A model generated the notes under the pieces. That model worked only from the letters and a program-made list of their open reading frames with translations. It did not search any database and was not told where the DNA came from. A stretch of 11,925 nt of DNA from Nitrospinota bacterium (GTDB lineage: Bacteria > Nitrospinota_A > UBA7883 > JADGGD01). Location of the stretch: NCBI GenBank assembly GCA_015229165.1, contig JADGCD010000044.1, forward strand, positions 1 to 11,925. The letters are read 5' to 3'. A program made the translations under genes and the position numbers. Below, piece by piece: positions 1 through 6,819 of this stretch (position 1 is the first letter of the stretch; each line of letters opens with the position of its first letter).

Positions 1-981
<981 letters not shown>

Positions 982-1044
982 AAAGCTTTTCTCAGTAATC
1001 TTGAAACTCCGCAATGTGAAAGAGCCTCATGACATTGCAAAGTT

Positions 1045-1164
<120 letters not shown>

Positions 1165-1174
1165 TAAAAATACG

Positions 1175-1208
1175 AACCCCGACCGGGGAACCGGCCGGGG
1201 TTTTTTTT
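1175..1208 (+). terminator. Intrinsic terminator of the rRNA operon
   Basis: A 12-bp stem with one A-C mismatch (arms 1175-1186 and 1191-1202), a GGAA tetraloop and a run of eight T (1201-1208, the first two belonging to the stem). It lies right behind the 5S gene. Confidence 0.92.
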
Positions 1209-1242
1209 ATTGCCGATAGCGTTTGTCATCCGCGAACGCCCC

Positions 1243-1271
1243 TTTTCATTACCCTCCTCGCACGGCATAAT
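1243..1271 (+). promoter_or_regulatory. Candidate sigma70-type promoter for the membrane protein / lipoprotein pair
   Basis: TTTTCA (1243-1248, 4 of 6 consensus) and CATAAT (1266-1271, 5 of 6) are separated by 17 bp. The site lies between the rRNA terminator and the first protein gene, where a new promoter is needed. The predicted start near 1278 leaves only a short leader, which still includes GGAG at 1282-1285. Found by eye; no transcription data. Confidence 0.4.
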
Positions 1272-1296
1272 AAGGGGAAACGGAGTCCCTCCCCCC

Positions 1297-1734
1297 ATGC
1301 CGCTCGCCGCCCTGAAAGTCGCAACCGCCGCCCTCTTGGTCGGCGTCTCGCTGCTCCGTTTTAACAAGGGGGGGATCACCCTTGCCGACGTCGGAGACAT
1401 GGGGCGCGAATATGGCGTCGCCGCGCTGGTCGGTCTGGTGTTCGGATGGTTTTTGGGGCAAGGGATGGATGCCGTCACCCGTCAGACGCCCGAATCCCGG
1501 CGTATCGCCATAATGGGAATCGTCACCCCCCTGCTGGCCCTGATTCTCTCCCACCAGACCCGCGCATTTTTGAACGACGGCCCCATCACCCTCGCTCTGG
1601 CCGTTGGCCTGCTGTTTTCCATACCTTTTCGCCCGCCAGCGGATAAAGAACGCATTCTGGAAGGGGAAAGCGCCGACCGCGCGCCGCAAAACACTCCTCC
1701 CGTTCGAATAACACAACAGAAAGAGGCCACATAA
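1297..1734 (+). CDS. Small hydrophobic protein of unknown function
   Basis: I do not recognise this 145-residue protein. The frame stays open upstream to 1210, but ATG at 1297 is preferred: it has GGAG about 11 bp upstream, and translation from it begins directly with a hydrophobic stretch, whereas the upstream extension looks like non-coding DNA. Hydrophobic segments lie at about residues 4-20, 40-58, 70-86 and 93-110, so three or four membrane helices are likely, followed by a polar C-terminal tail of about 35 residues that is probably cytoplasmic. The stop codon overlaps the start of the next gene by one base (TAATG), which suggests translational coupling to the lipoprotein gene. The long frame running antisense over this gene has no recognisable content. 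A working relation to the lipoprotein is only inferred from the overlap. Confidence 0.7.
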   Translation: MPLAALKVATAALLVGVSLLRFNKGGITLADVGDMGREYGVAALVGLVFGWFLGQGMDAVTRQTPESRRIAIMGIVTPLLALILSHQTRAFLNDGPITLALAVGLLFSIPFRPPADKERILEGESADRAPQNTPPVRITQQKEAT

Positions 1735-2378
1735 TGTTTGCGCAAAAAATGCTGTCGAAAATCACAGGGCTCGGCATCCTCGCCATTCTTCTCGTCGTCG
1801 CCGGATGCAGCGGCGGGGGCGGAGGCGGGGGATCGAACACCGCCAGCGAGCCGACCCTTGCCGACGAGCCGTGGCTTGGAACCTGGGCTCTCGACTCTGT
1901 GGGAGGGGAAGACTACCGCTGGGCCGGCGTTACGCTCACCTTCGCTCAGGCAGGGGCGCAAACCCGTGCGGGGGACCCGTCCGATGGGTCGCCCACAGCC
2001 TTTTCCGGCCAATACTCTCTACGGATCGGCAACGGTCCCCACTTTTTCACCTTCGCGACCCTCGTCATGATGTCCTCCTTCAGCCCTTCGACGTTGGCAT
2101 CCCAGGCGTATATGGAGCATAACGTTTCATGGAGCGGCGCCAGTTTTTCCGACCACGAGACCTCGTCGAACCTTTCACACCGCCAAAATGGATACGGTCA
2201 GTTCAAAGTGAACGGCGAGTATCTCACGTATGATCTCGGGACCGTGATGGCTTACGCCTATTACCGGGAATGGTTCGCCGCCATCCTGACCCTCGTCACC
2301 GGCGATGCGGCCGCCGCGGAAGAGCTGGCCGACCGGATTCTCGCCGCCAACGGGGCATTGATCTTCCGGAAGCAGTGA
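1734..2378 (+). CDS. Predicted lipoprotein with poly-glycine linker, unknown function
   Basis: The protein has 214 residues. Its N-terminus is a typical lipoprotein signal peptide: a basic start, a hydrophobic core (about residues 10-23) and the lipobox VAGC, with Cys25 as the predicted lipidated residue. Immediately after it comes SGGGGGGGS (residues 26-34), a flexible tether, then a mature domain of about 180 residues. The mature part begins with GTWALDS-like sequence and ends in LIFRKQ, separated by alternating hydrophobic and polar stretches, which would fit a small beta-barrel such as a lipocalin-like fold. That fold is a guess. Only the lipobox Cys is present. ATG at 1749 (residue 6) is an alternative start that keeps the signal peptide. 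The gene overlaps the upstream membrane protein gene by one base and is followed by a hairpin terminator, so the two form a closed pair. Expected location: an envelope membrane, facing the periplasm or surface. Confidence 0.82.
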   Translation: MFAQKMLSKITGLGILAILLVVAGCSGGGGGGGSNTASEPTLADEPWLGTWALDSVGGEDYRWAGVTLTFAQAGAQTRAGDPSDGSPTAFSGQYSLRIGNGPHFFTFATLVMMSSFSPSTLASQAYMEHNVSWSGASFSDHETSSNLSHRQNGYGQFKVNGEYLTYDLGTVMAYAYYREWFAAILTLVTGDAAAAEELADRILAANGALIFRKQ

Positions 2379-2395
2379 CGCGCGCCTTTTACAAT

Positions 2396-2430
2396 AACGG
2401 GCCGGAGTTCGACTCCGGCCCGTTCTCTTT
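2396..2430 (+). terminator. Hairpin terminator after the lipoprotein gene
   Basis: A perfect 13-bp inverted repeat (2396-2408 with 2412-2424) around a TCG loop, followed by CTCTTT. The stem is very strong and the T tract is weak, so termination may be partial. It lies 17 bp after the lipoprotein stop codon. Confidence 0.75.
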
Positions 2431-2449
2431 GGCGCACGCATATCCTCCC

Positions 2450-2478
2450 GTGAAAGCGCCTGGCGATTGCGCTACAAT
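2450..2478 (+). promoter_or_regulatory. Candidate promoter of the ridA-yicC-gmk operon
   Basis: GTGAAA (2450-2455, 4 of 6 consensus) and TACAAT (2473-2478, 5 of 6) are separated by 17 bp. The site lies between a terminator and the ridA start codon, giving a leader of about 40 nt. The -10 resembles the TACAAT found before ctaA at 10341. Found by eye. Confidence 0.45.
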
Positions 2479-2526
2479 ACCCCCCTTGGAGCCAACCGTT
2501 CCCGACAACGAAAGAGACGCCGTCGC

Positions 2527-2928
2527 ATGGACAAGTTCATACTCGACGCCCCCGGCGCCCCCGCCGCCATCGGCGCCTACTCCCAGGGGGTCGTCGCCAA
2601 CGGATTCGTCTTCACCGCCGGGCAACTGGGGATCGTCCCCGAAACCGGGAAACTGGTCTCCGAAGACGTCGGCGCACAGGCAGGGCAGGTGCTGAAGAAC
2701 CTTGGGGCCATCCTCGCCGCCGCCGATTCCACCTTCGACGACGTCGTCCGGGCCACCATCTATCTGGTCGATCTGGCCGACTTCGCCGTCGTCAACGAAA
2801 TCTACGCCAACGTCATCGGCCCTCGCCCTCCGGCGCGGGTCACCATCCAGGTGGCCGGGCTCCCGCTCGGCGCCAAAGTGGAAATCGAAATGATCGCCGT
2901 GGCGGGCGGGGAAGAGCGGATTAAATAG
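2527..2928 (+). CDS. ridA: RidA family enamine/imine deaminase
   Basis: RidA (YjgF/YER057c/UK114 family) hydrolyses reactive 2-aminoacrylate and related enamines/imines released by PLP enzymes such as threonine dehydratase, protecting PLP enzymes from damage. It is a cytoplasmic homotrimer. The 133-residue length fits the family (about 128). Visible signatures: IGAYSQGV near the N-terminus (Tyr18), TAGQLG (residues 30-35) where many members have SGQIP, and PPARVTIQVAGLP with Arg104 at the position of the catalytic arginine (Arg105 in E. coli), followed by AKVEIEMIAV with Glu121. Retention of that Arg predicts an active deaminase. ATG at 2527 is chosen because the protein then begins at the usual family position; the frame extends upstream to 2467 but runs over the promoter. 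The stop codon abuts the yicC start (TAGATG), so the genes are probably co-translated. RidA next to yicC is not an arrangement I know as standard. Confidence 0.94.
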   Translation: MDKFILDAPGAPAAIGAYSQGVVANGFVFTAGQLGIVPETGKLVSEDVGAQAGQVLKNLGAILAAADSTFDDVVRATIYLVDLADFAVVNEIYANVIGPRPPARVTIQVAGLPLGAKVEIEMIAVAGGEERIK

Positions 2929-3807
2929 ATGCCCAGTTCCATGACCGGCTACGGCCGGGGAGAGAGAGCCGTCGACGGCAAGAAAGCCACCGTCGAGATC
3001 AAATCGGTCAACCACCGCTATCTGGAAGTCAACGTCAAGAGCGGCGCCCGCCTTTTCCGGCTCGACGACGCCCTGCGCAAGGTCGTCAAAGGGCGGTTCA
3101 CCCGGGGCTACTTCGACCTGTACGTCGCCCTCGAAAGCGACAAGGCGGGGGCGTCCGCCGTCAGCGTCAACGAACCGCTGCTGGCCGGGTATATGGAAGC
3201 AGCCTCGCAGATGGCCCAGCGGTACGGCGTACCCTATCCCCCCCGTTTCGAAGCCCTTGTCGGGCTGAAAGACCTTTTCACTTTTGAAGGGGCCGAGGCC
3301 GACTTTGACCTCTGGTGGCCCGTCATCGAAGGCGCCCTCGAAGACGCGCTGGTCTCCCTCGACGCGGCCCGCCGCACCGAAGGAAAAAGCATCACCGAAG
3401 TCATCGGCGCCCGTTTTGACGCCATCGCCGTCATGGTGGCGCAGATCGTCGCCCGCCATGACGAATCGTCCGGCGAACGGCTGGAGAAGCTCAAGGCCCG
3501 GATCGTTAAGCTGGTGGGGGAGGCCGCCCTCGACGAAGGGCGTCTCATACAGGAAGTGGCCTATCTGGTCGACAAGGCGGCCATCGCCGAGGAGGTCGAC
3601 CGGCTCGGCTCCCACCTCAAACAGGTGGAAAGCCTCCTGGCCGACGACGGCCCCATCGGCCGCAAGCTCGAATTCTTCGTGCAGGAGATCAACCGCGAGG
3701 TCAACACCATCGGCTCCAAGACCTCCTCCTCCGACGCCACCGCCCTGGTGGTCGAGATCAAGAGCGAACTGGAAAAGATCCGCGAACAGAGCCAGAACGT
3801 CGAATGA
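2929..3807 (+). CDS. yicC: YicC/YloC family endoribonuclease
   Basis: A 292-residue protein matching the YicC family from end to end (E. coli YicC has 287). Family signatures visible: N-terminal MPSSMTGYGRGE and SVNHRYLEVNVK, and the C-terminal DUF1732 signature FFVQEINREVNTIGSKTSS (positions within residues 246-270) ending in REQSQNVE, as in most members. The family has been characterised as metal-dependent endoribonucleases (YicC in E. coli, YloC in Bacillus) acting on RNA in the cytoplasm; the physiological targets here are unknown. It starts directly after the ridA stop, and its TGA overlaps the gmk start by four bases (ATGA). The yicC-gmk neighbourhood is common in bacteria and supports both assignments. 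Confidence 0.95.
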   Translation: MPSSMTGYGRGERAVDGKKATVEIKSVNHRYLEVNVKSGARLFRLDDALRKVVKGRFTRGYFDLYVALESDKAGASAVSVNEPLLAGYMEAASQMAQRYGVPYPPRFEALVGLKDLFTFEGAEADFDLWWPVIEGALEDALVSLDAARRTEGKSITEVIGARFDAIAVMVAQIVARHDESSGERLEKLKARIVKLVGEAALDEGRLIQEVAYLVDKAAIAEEVDRLGSHLKQVESLLADDGPIGRKLEFFVQEINREVNTIGSKTSSSDATALVVEIKSELEKIREQSQNVE

Positions 3808-4430
3808 GCCTCTTCGCCCGCCGTAGCCGCGGCATTCTGTTCGTCCTCTCCGCCCCCTCCGGCGCCGGGAAAAGCACCGTCGCCCAACGGGCGATGGACG
3901 CCATTTCCGGCTTCTCCCGCTCCGTCTCCACCACCACCCGCCCCCCCCGTCCCGGCGAGATCGACGGCGTCGACTACCATTTCGTCGACCGCCCCACCTT
4001 CGAGCGGATGATCGGGCAAAGCGCATTCCTCGAATGGGCCACCGTCCACGGCAACTATTACGGAACCAGCGTCGAGACGGTGCGCCGGGCCGTCGAAGAG
4101 CGGGGCGAAGACCTGCTGCTGGTCATCGACGTGCAGGGCGCCGCCGCCGTCCGGCGGGCCGTCGGAAGGGTCGTCACCATCTTTCTGGTTCCTCCCGACC
4201 TTGCGACGCTCGCCCGCCGCCTCGCTGCACGGGGGGACGAAGACGCGGGGACCGTCGCCCTGCGGCTCGAAAACGCCAAGGGCGAGCTGGCTAGGGCGCG
4301 GGAGTTCGACTATCTGGTGGTCAACGACGACCTGTCGCTGGCGGTGGGGGAGTTCGTGGCCATCATCATGGCCGAACGATGCCGCATCGACGCCATGACC
4401 CTGACCCTTCCCGACGAAACCACCCATTAG
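3804..4430 (+). CDS. gmk: Guanylate kinase
   Basis: Catalyses ATP + GMP to ADP + GDP, an essential cytoplasmic step in GTP and dGTP supply. The 208-residue length is normal for the family. Visible motifs: P-loop SAPSGAGKST (residues 16-25), the GMP-binding segment SVSTTTRPPRPGEIDGVDYHF (within residues 41-60, with Arg46, Arg49 and Tyr58), the core LLLVIDVQGA, and the lid segment RLAARGDEDAGTVALRLENA with its conserved arginines. The start ATG overlaps the yicC stop by four bases, consistent with coupled translation. In many bacteria gmk is followed by rpoZ; here the next gene is a SCO copper protein, so the usual omega-subunit neighbour is missing. The 13-bp gap to that gene suggests the same transcript. 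Confidence 0.97.
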   Translation: MSLFARRSRGILFVLSAPSGAGKSTVAQRAMDAISGFSRSVSTTTRPPRPGEIDGVDYHFVDRPTFERMIGQSAFLEWATVHGNYYGTSVETVRRAVEERGEDLLLVIDVQGAAAVRRAVGRVVTIFLVPPDLATLARRLAARGDEDAGTVALRLENAKGELARAREFDYLVVNDDLSLAVGEFVAIIMAERCRIDAMTLTLPDETTH

Positions 4431-4443
4431 GACGCAGCAAACC

Positions 4444-5190
4444 ATGTGGCAGAAACTCCCCCGCTGGGCCAAGCAGATCCTCATCGGATCGGCGCTGGCC
4501 CTCACCACCATCGGCGCCCGTCAGGCGGTCCTCCATTTCTTCCCCGGGCCACAGCAGGAAGCCCCCTTGGCGGCGCCCGTCGCCGCGCAGGGCGACATCG
4601 AAAAATCCCCCTTCACCAAAGCCAGTCTCGCCACCGGCCGGGAAGTGACCGACAGCTACCGCTTCACCGACCAGGACGGGGCCCCCTTCGACACCGCCGC
4701 TTGGTACGACCTGCCGATCGTCGTCGGCTTCATCTTCACCAGTTGCCAAGAGGTCTGTCCCGCCATGAACGTCGCCCTCAAGCGGATCGTGGCGGATATG
4801 GCCCCGGCGAAACTGGGGGTGGACTTCCGCATCCTGATGGTCGGCTTCGACACCGAGCGGGACACCCCCGCCGCCCTGAGGACGTTCGGGGCGAAATTCA
4901 CCGACGACTTCACCCACTGGCGGTTCGTCTCCGGCGATCCGGCCGAAGTGGCCCGTTTCGCCGACCGGCTCGGCATCGTCTATGAAGCCTCCCCCCAGGG
5001 AACCGCCGCCGGGTGGAAGCATTTCCTCGGCATGACCATCGTCGCCAACGGCAAAGTATACAAACAGGTCTTCGGCCCGGCCCCCCTGCCCGAGGAGATC
5101 CTCGGACCGGTCATGGCGGCGCAGGGGAAACCGTACACCCCCCCCGTCCGCGCCGCAGAGACCGGAAAACACGCCCCGTCCAAACCGTAA
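4444..5190 (+). CDS. SCO1/SenC-type copper chaperone (paralog 1, N-terminally anchored)
   Basis: SCO proteins have a thioredoxin fold exposed to the periplasm. They bind copper and/or act as thiol reductants to load the CuA site of oxidase subunit II. In this 248-residue protein there is one N-terminal membrane helix (about residues 11-32), a linker, and the thioredoxin-like domain from about residue 63. The copper motif is SCQEVCPAMN with Cys101 and Cys105 (CxxxCP). His193 (TAAGWKHFLGM) is in the right place for the third copper ligand. The C-terminal tail after residue 230 is low-complexity. It follows gmk by 13 bp and precedes the DUF420-like gene by 13 bp. AGGACG upstream is a weak ribosome site. 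A second SCO gene (6820-7674) lies in the cox operon and differs in topology, so the two may have different roles. Which one serves CuA cannot be read from sequence. Confidence 0.93.
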   Translation: MWQKLPRWAKQILIGSALALTTIGARQAVLHFFPGPQQEAPLAAPVAAQGDIEKSPFTKASLATGREVTDSYRFTDQDGAPFDTAAWYDLPIVVGFIFTSCQEVCPAMNVALKRIVADMAPAKLGVDFRILMVGFDTERDTPAALRTFGAKFTDDFTHWRFVSGDPAEVARFADRLGIVYEASPQGTAAGWKHFLGMTIVANGKVYKQVFGPAPLPEEILGPVMAAQGKPYTPPVRAAETGKHAPSKP

Positions 5191-5203
5191 CGAGGAGTAC
5201 CGC

Positions 5204-5593
5204 ATGCTGCTTTACATCGTCGAATCGGCCGTCCCCCTGCTGACCGCCAACCTGATCTACGCCGGCATGCTCGCCCGGCGCAAGGACATCGCCGGACACA
5301 AGAAATGGGCCGCCATCCATGCGGTCACCACCTGGGTCTCCTCCCTGCTGGTCTTCACGCTGGTCAAACTCGGCTTCCGGATGGGGGACGGCGCCCCCGA
5401 CTGGATCATGGACGTCCATCTGGTCATCATCTGGGCCATCCCCCCGATGCTGGCGCTCCTGATGTACACCGGCCTCAAGGGAATCCGCAAAGTCCACCTC
5501 CCCCTGATGGTCGTCTACTCGATCAACTGGGCTGCGGCGCTGGTGACCGGGGCGATGATTTTCGCCGCCGACCGGGGGTGGATCGGCATCTGA
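5204..5593 (+). CDS. Four-helix membrane protein, DUF420-like, probable oxidase assembly factor
   Basis: A 129-residue protein that is almost entirely membrane: hydrophobic helices at about residues 2-22, 37-57, 70-90 and 98-121. Histidines sit at helix boundaries: His32 (GHKKW), His39 (IHAVTTW), His72 (DVHLVIIW) and His98 (KVHLPLMVVYSINW). The spacing of helices and histidines, and the ending INWAAALVTGAMIF, recall the DUF420 family, whose genes often neighbour SCO and heme-copper oxidase genes and which includes a factor needed for aa3-type oxidase maturation in Firmicutes. The match is by memory of the pattern, not by alignment. A cytochrome b561-like heme protein is an alternative. GAGGAG (5192-5197) lies 6 bp before the ATG, a good ribosome site. 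It is the last gene before a 424-bp gap and then the cox operon. Confidence 0.7.
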   Translation: MLLYIVESAVPLLTANLIYAGMLARRKDIAGHKKWAAIHAVTTWVSSLLVFTLVKLGFRMGDGAPDWIMDVHLVIIWAIPPMLALLMYTGLKGIRKVHLPLMVVYSINWAAALVTGAMIFAADRGWIGI

Positions 5594-5619
5594 GGCATTC
5601 ACCGCCCCCTTCGCGTGTG

Positions 5620-5648
5620 TTGACACACCCGGGGGGAGGTGGTACAAA
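5620..5648 (+). promoter_or_regulatory. Candidate promoter P1 of the cox operon
   Basis: A perfect TTGACA -35 element (5620-5625) and TACAAA (5643-5648, 4 of 6) with 17-bp spacing. The -35 lies inside an imperfect palindrome GTGTGTTGACACAC (5615-5628), six paired bases around TG, which could be an operator. Found by eye. Confidence 0.5.
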
Positions 5649-5730
5649 GGCGTACCCACTTTTTGGCCAATGAGGGCCGAAAGGGGGGTTCAAAAGGGTC
5701 GACAGGGGCGTCGACCGGCGGTCAGAAAAA

Positions 5731-5774
5731 AAAAGTGCGGAACCTCTCGCCAAAAGTGCGGGATGGTGTATAAT
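5731..5774 (+). promoter_or_regulatory. Candidate promoter P2 with direct repeats (possible activator site)
   Basis: A perfect TATAAT at 5769-5774 has no recognisable -35 element 17 bp upstream. Instead there are two identical AAAAGTGCGG copies at 5731-5740 and 5752-5761, 21 bp apart (two helical turns), the second ending 7 bp before TATAAT. That layout is what an activator-dependent promoter would look like. No regulator is identified. Confidence 0.35.
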
Positions 5775-6017
5775 TCTGCGAATCGGTTTTTCGCAAAAAA
5801 GCGAATGGTTGCGGCGGTGGCGGAAACAGGCCGGAAGGCTTGACGCCAAGGCGGCTTTTTGAGGGGCATTCAGGACTGAGGTATCCCGCCCAGCCGGACG
5901 GGATGGCGCACCATCTGTCGCTCGTACGCTCTTAAATGTTCGTCGTCGGTCGTTCCGACAGCGAACGGTGGCAAAACAAGGTTTTTTTAACCATCTCTAT
6001 CAAGGGGGAGGACTTTT

Positions 6018-6791
6018 ATGGCAGATCATGGGGGGCACGGAGCGGCCCACGCCCACGAACACCACTGGGAGTGGAGCTATTATCCGCTCATTCTGGTGCT
6101 CGGAATCTTTCTCTCGGTGCCGGTCGCATTCGGCTTTTTCTTCCAGTACCACAACGCGACGCTCGGTATCGCATCCCTTGGCCTCGGGACTCCGCTTCTC
6201 CTCTGGGGAATCGCCGGATGGACCTCCGAAGGCATCGCCAACCGGGACAAAGAGCCCGGCTGGGCGCTGACCGGCCTGCCTTTCTTCATCGTTTCGGAAA
6301 TCCTGATTTTCCTTTCGCTGTTCGCCTCCTACTGGATGCTGCGGCTGACCGCCGACGTCTGGCCCCCCGCCGGGACCCCGCACATCGGCGTCGTCCTTCC
6401 CCTGATCATGACCGTGATCCTGGTCAGCTCCTCCATCACCTATCACTTCGGTGAGATGGCTCTGGAAGAGGGGAACAAAGGCTCGTTCAACATGTGGCTG
6501 ATGGTGACCATGGCCCTCGGGCTGGTCTTCCTCGGCTGCACCATTTTCGAGTACAACCACCTCCTGCACGAAGGCTTCGGCTTCGGCGCCAACGCCAAGT
6601 CGACCGCCTTCTACTCCATCACCGGCTTCCACGCCTCGCACGTCCTCGTGGGCCTTGGCGCCTTCGTTTGCGTGCTGGTGCCGGCGCTGTCGGGCAAGAT
6701 CAGCCACTCGCTGGTCAAAGGGGCCGGTCTCTACTGGCACTTTGTCGACATCGTGTGGTTCTTCGTCGTCTCCCAGATTTACCTCTGGTAG
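6018..6791 (+). CDS. coxC: Cytochrome c oxidase subunit III
   Basis: Subunit III of an A-family heme-copper oxidase, an inner-membrane protein that binds lipid and stabilises subunit I but carries no redox cofactor. The 257-residue length and about seven hydrophobic segments fit the family. Visible signatures: FFIVSEILIFLSLFASYW (around residues 89-106) with the conserved Glu94, TYHFGEMALEEGNKG, GFHASHVLVGLGAF (203-216) and the C-terminal YWHFVDIVWFFVVSQIYLW. The N-terminus is unusually rich in histidine (HGGHGAAHAHEHH, residues 4-16), which might bind metal; this is an inference. GGGGGAGGA lies 5 bp before the ATG. It is the first gene of the operon, whereas coxC more often follows coxA. The next gene, a SCO protein, starts 28 bp downstream. 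Confidence 0.97.
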   Translation: MADHGGHGAAHAHEHHWEWSYYPLILVLGIFLSVPVAFGFFFQYHNATLGIASLGLGTPLLLWGIAGWTSEGIANRDKEPGWALTGLPFFIVSEILIFLSLFASYWMLRLTADVWPPAGTPHIGVVLPLIMTVILVSSSITYHFGEMALEEGNKGSFNMWLMVTMALGLVFLGCTIFEYNHLLHEGFGFGANAKSTAFYSITGFHASHVLVGLGAFVCVLVPALSGKISHSLVKGAGLYWHFVDIVWFFVVSQIYLW

Positions 6792-6819
6792 TCGAAACCG
6801 GAAAGCGGACGTAGCAGAC

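Larger units (their letters stand above)
5594..6017 (+). other. Long intergenic region: probable structured leader of the cox operon
   Basis: This stretch has no convincing protein gene. It holds a TTGACA-17-TACAAA promoter candidate (5620-5648), a second TATAAT (5769-5774), a 9-A run (5726-5734), a 10-bp direct repeat, and a series of hairpins: 5661-5682, 5697-5716, 5790-5805, 5819-5847 (GNRA-capped), 5883-5904, 5938-5966 and 5980-5992. It ends in a strong ribosome site, GGGGGAGGA at 6004-6012, ahead of coxC. If transcription starts after the upstream promoter, the leader would be about 360 nt long. Base composition changes along the region, with A/T tracts that are absent from the neighbouring genes. 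A regulatory leader or an embedded small RNA are both possible; no known riboswitch was recognised with confidence. Confidence 0.55.

Noticed and set aside
982..1044. Possible tRNA in the 23S-5S spacer
   Set aside because: The spacer is only 63 bp and has no cloverleaf or T-loop sequence.
2389..4026. 545-residue open frame on the minus strand opposite ridA, yicC and gmk
   Set aside because: Low-complexity composition, no recognisable motif, and it lies opposite three confidently assigned genes.
5697..5716. GGTCGAC/GTCGACC hairpin as a minus-strand terminator (followed by CTTTT on that strand)
   Set aside because: The stem is 7 bp and the T tract is short, and there is no minus-strand gene for it to terminate. 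It is listed only as a leader hairpin.
5670..5843. 57-codon ATG frame in the leader (basic, Lys/Arg-rich, two Lys-Cys-Gly motifs)
   Set aside because: The only ribosome-like site (GGGGGGAGG at about 5631-5639) is about 30 bp upstream, the frame covers the A run, repeats and TATAAT, and there is no recognisable family. Ribosome profiling could reverse this.
5523..5849. 108-residue minus-strand frame in the leader region
   Set aside because: Pro/Arg/Ser-rich, overlaps the DUF420-like gene, no ribosome site or motif.
6655..6819. Extended N-terminus of the second SCO protein
   Set aside because: It runs inside coxC in another frame. ATG at 6820 begins a clean signal peptide.
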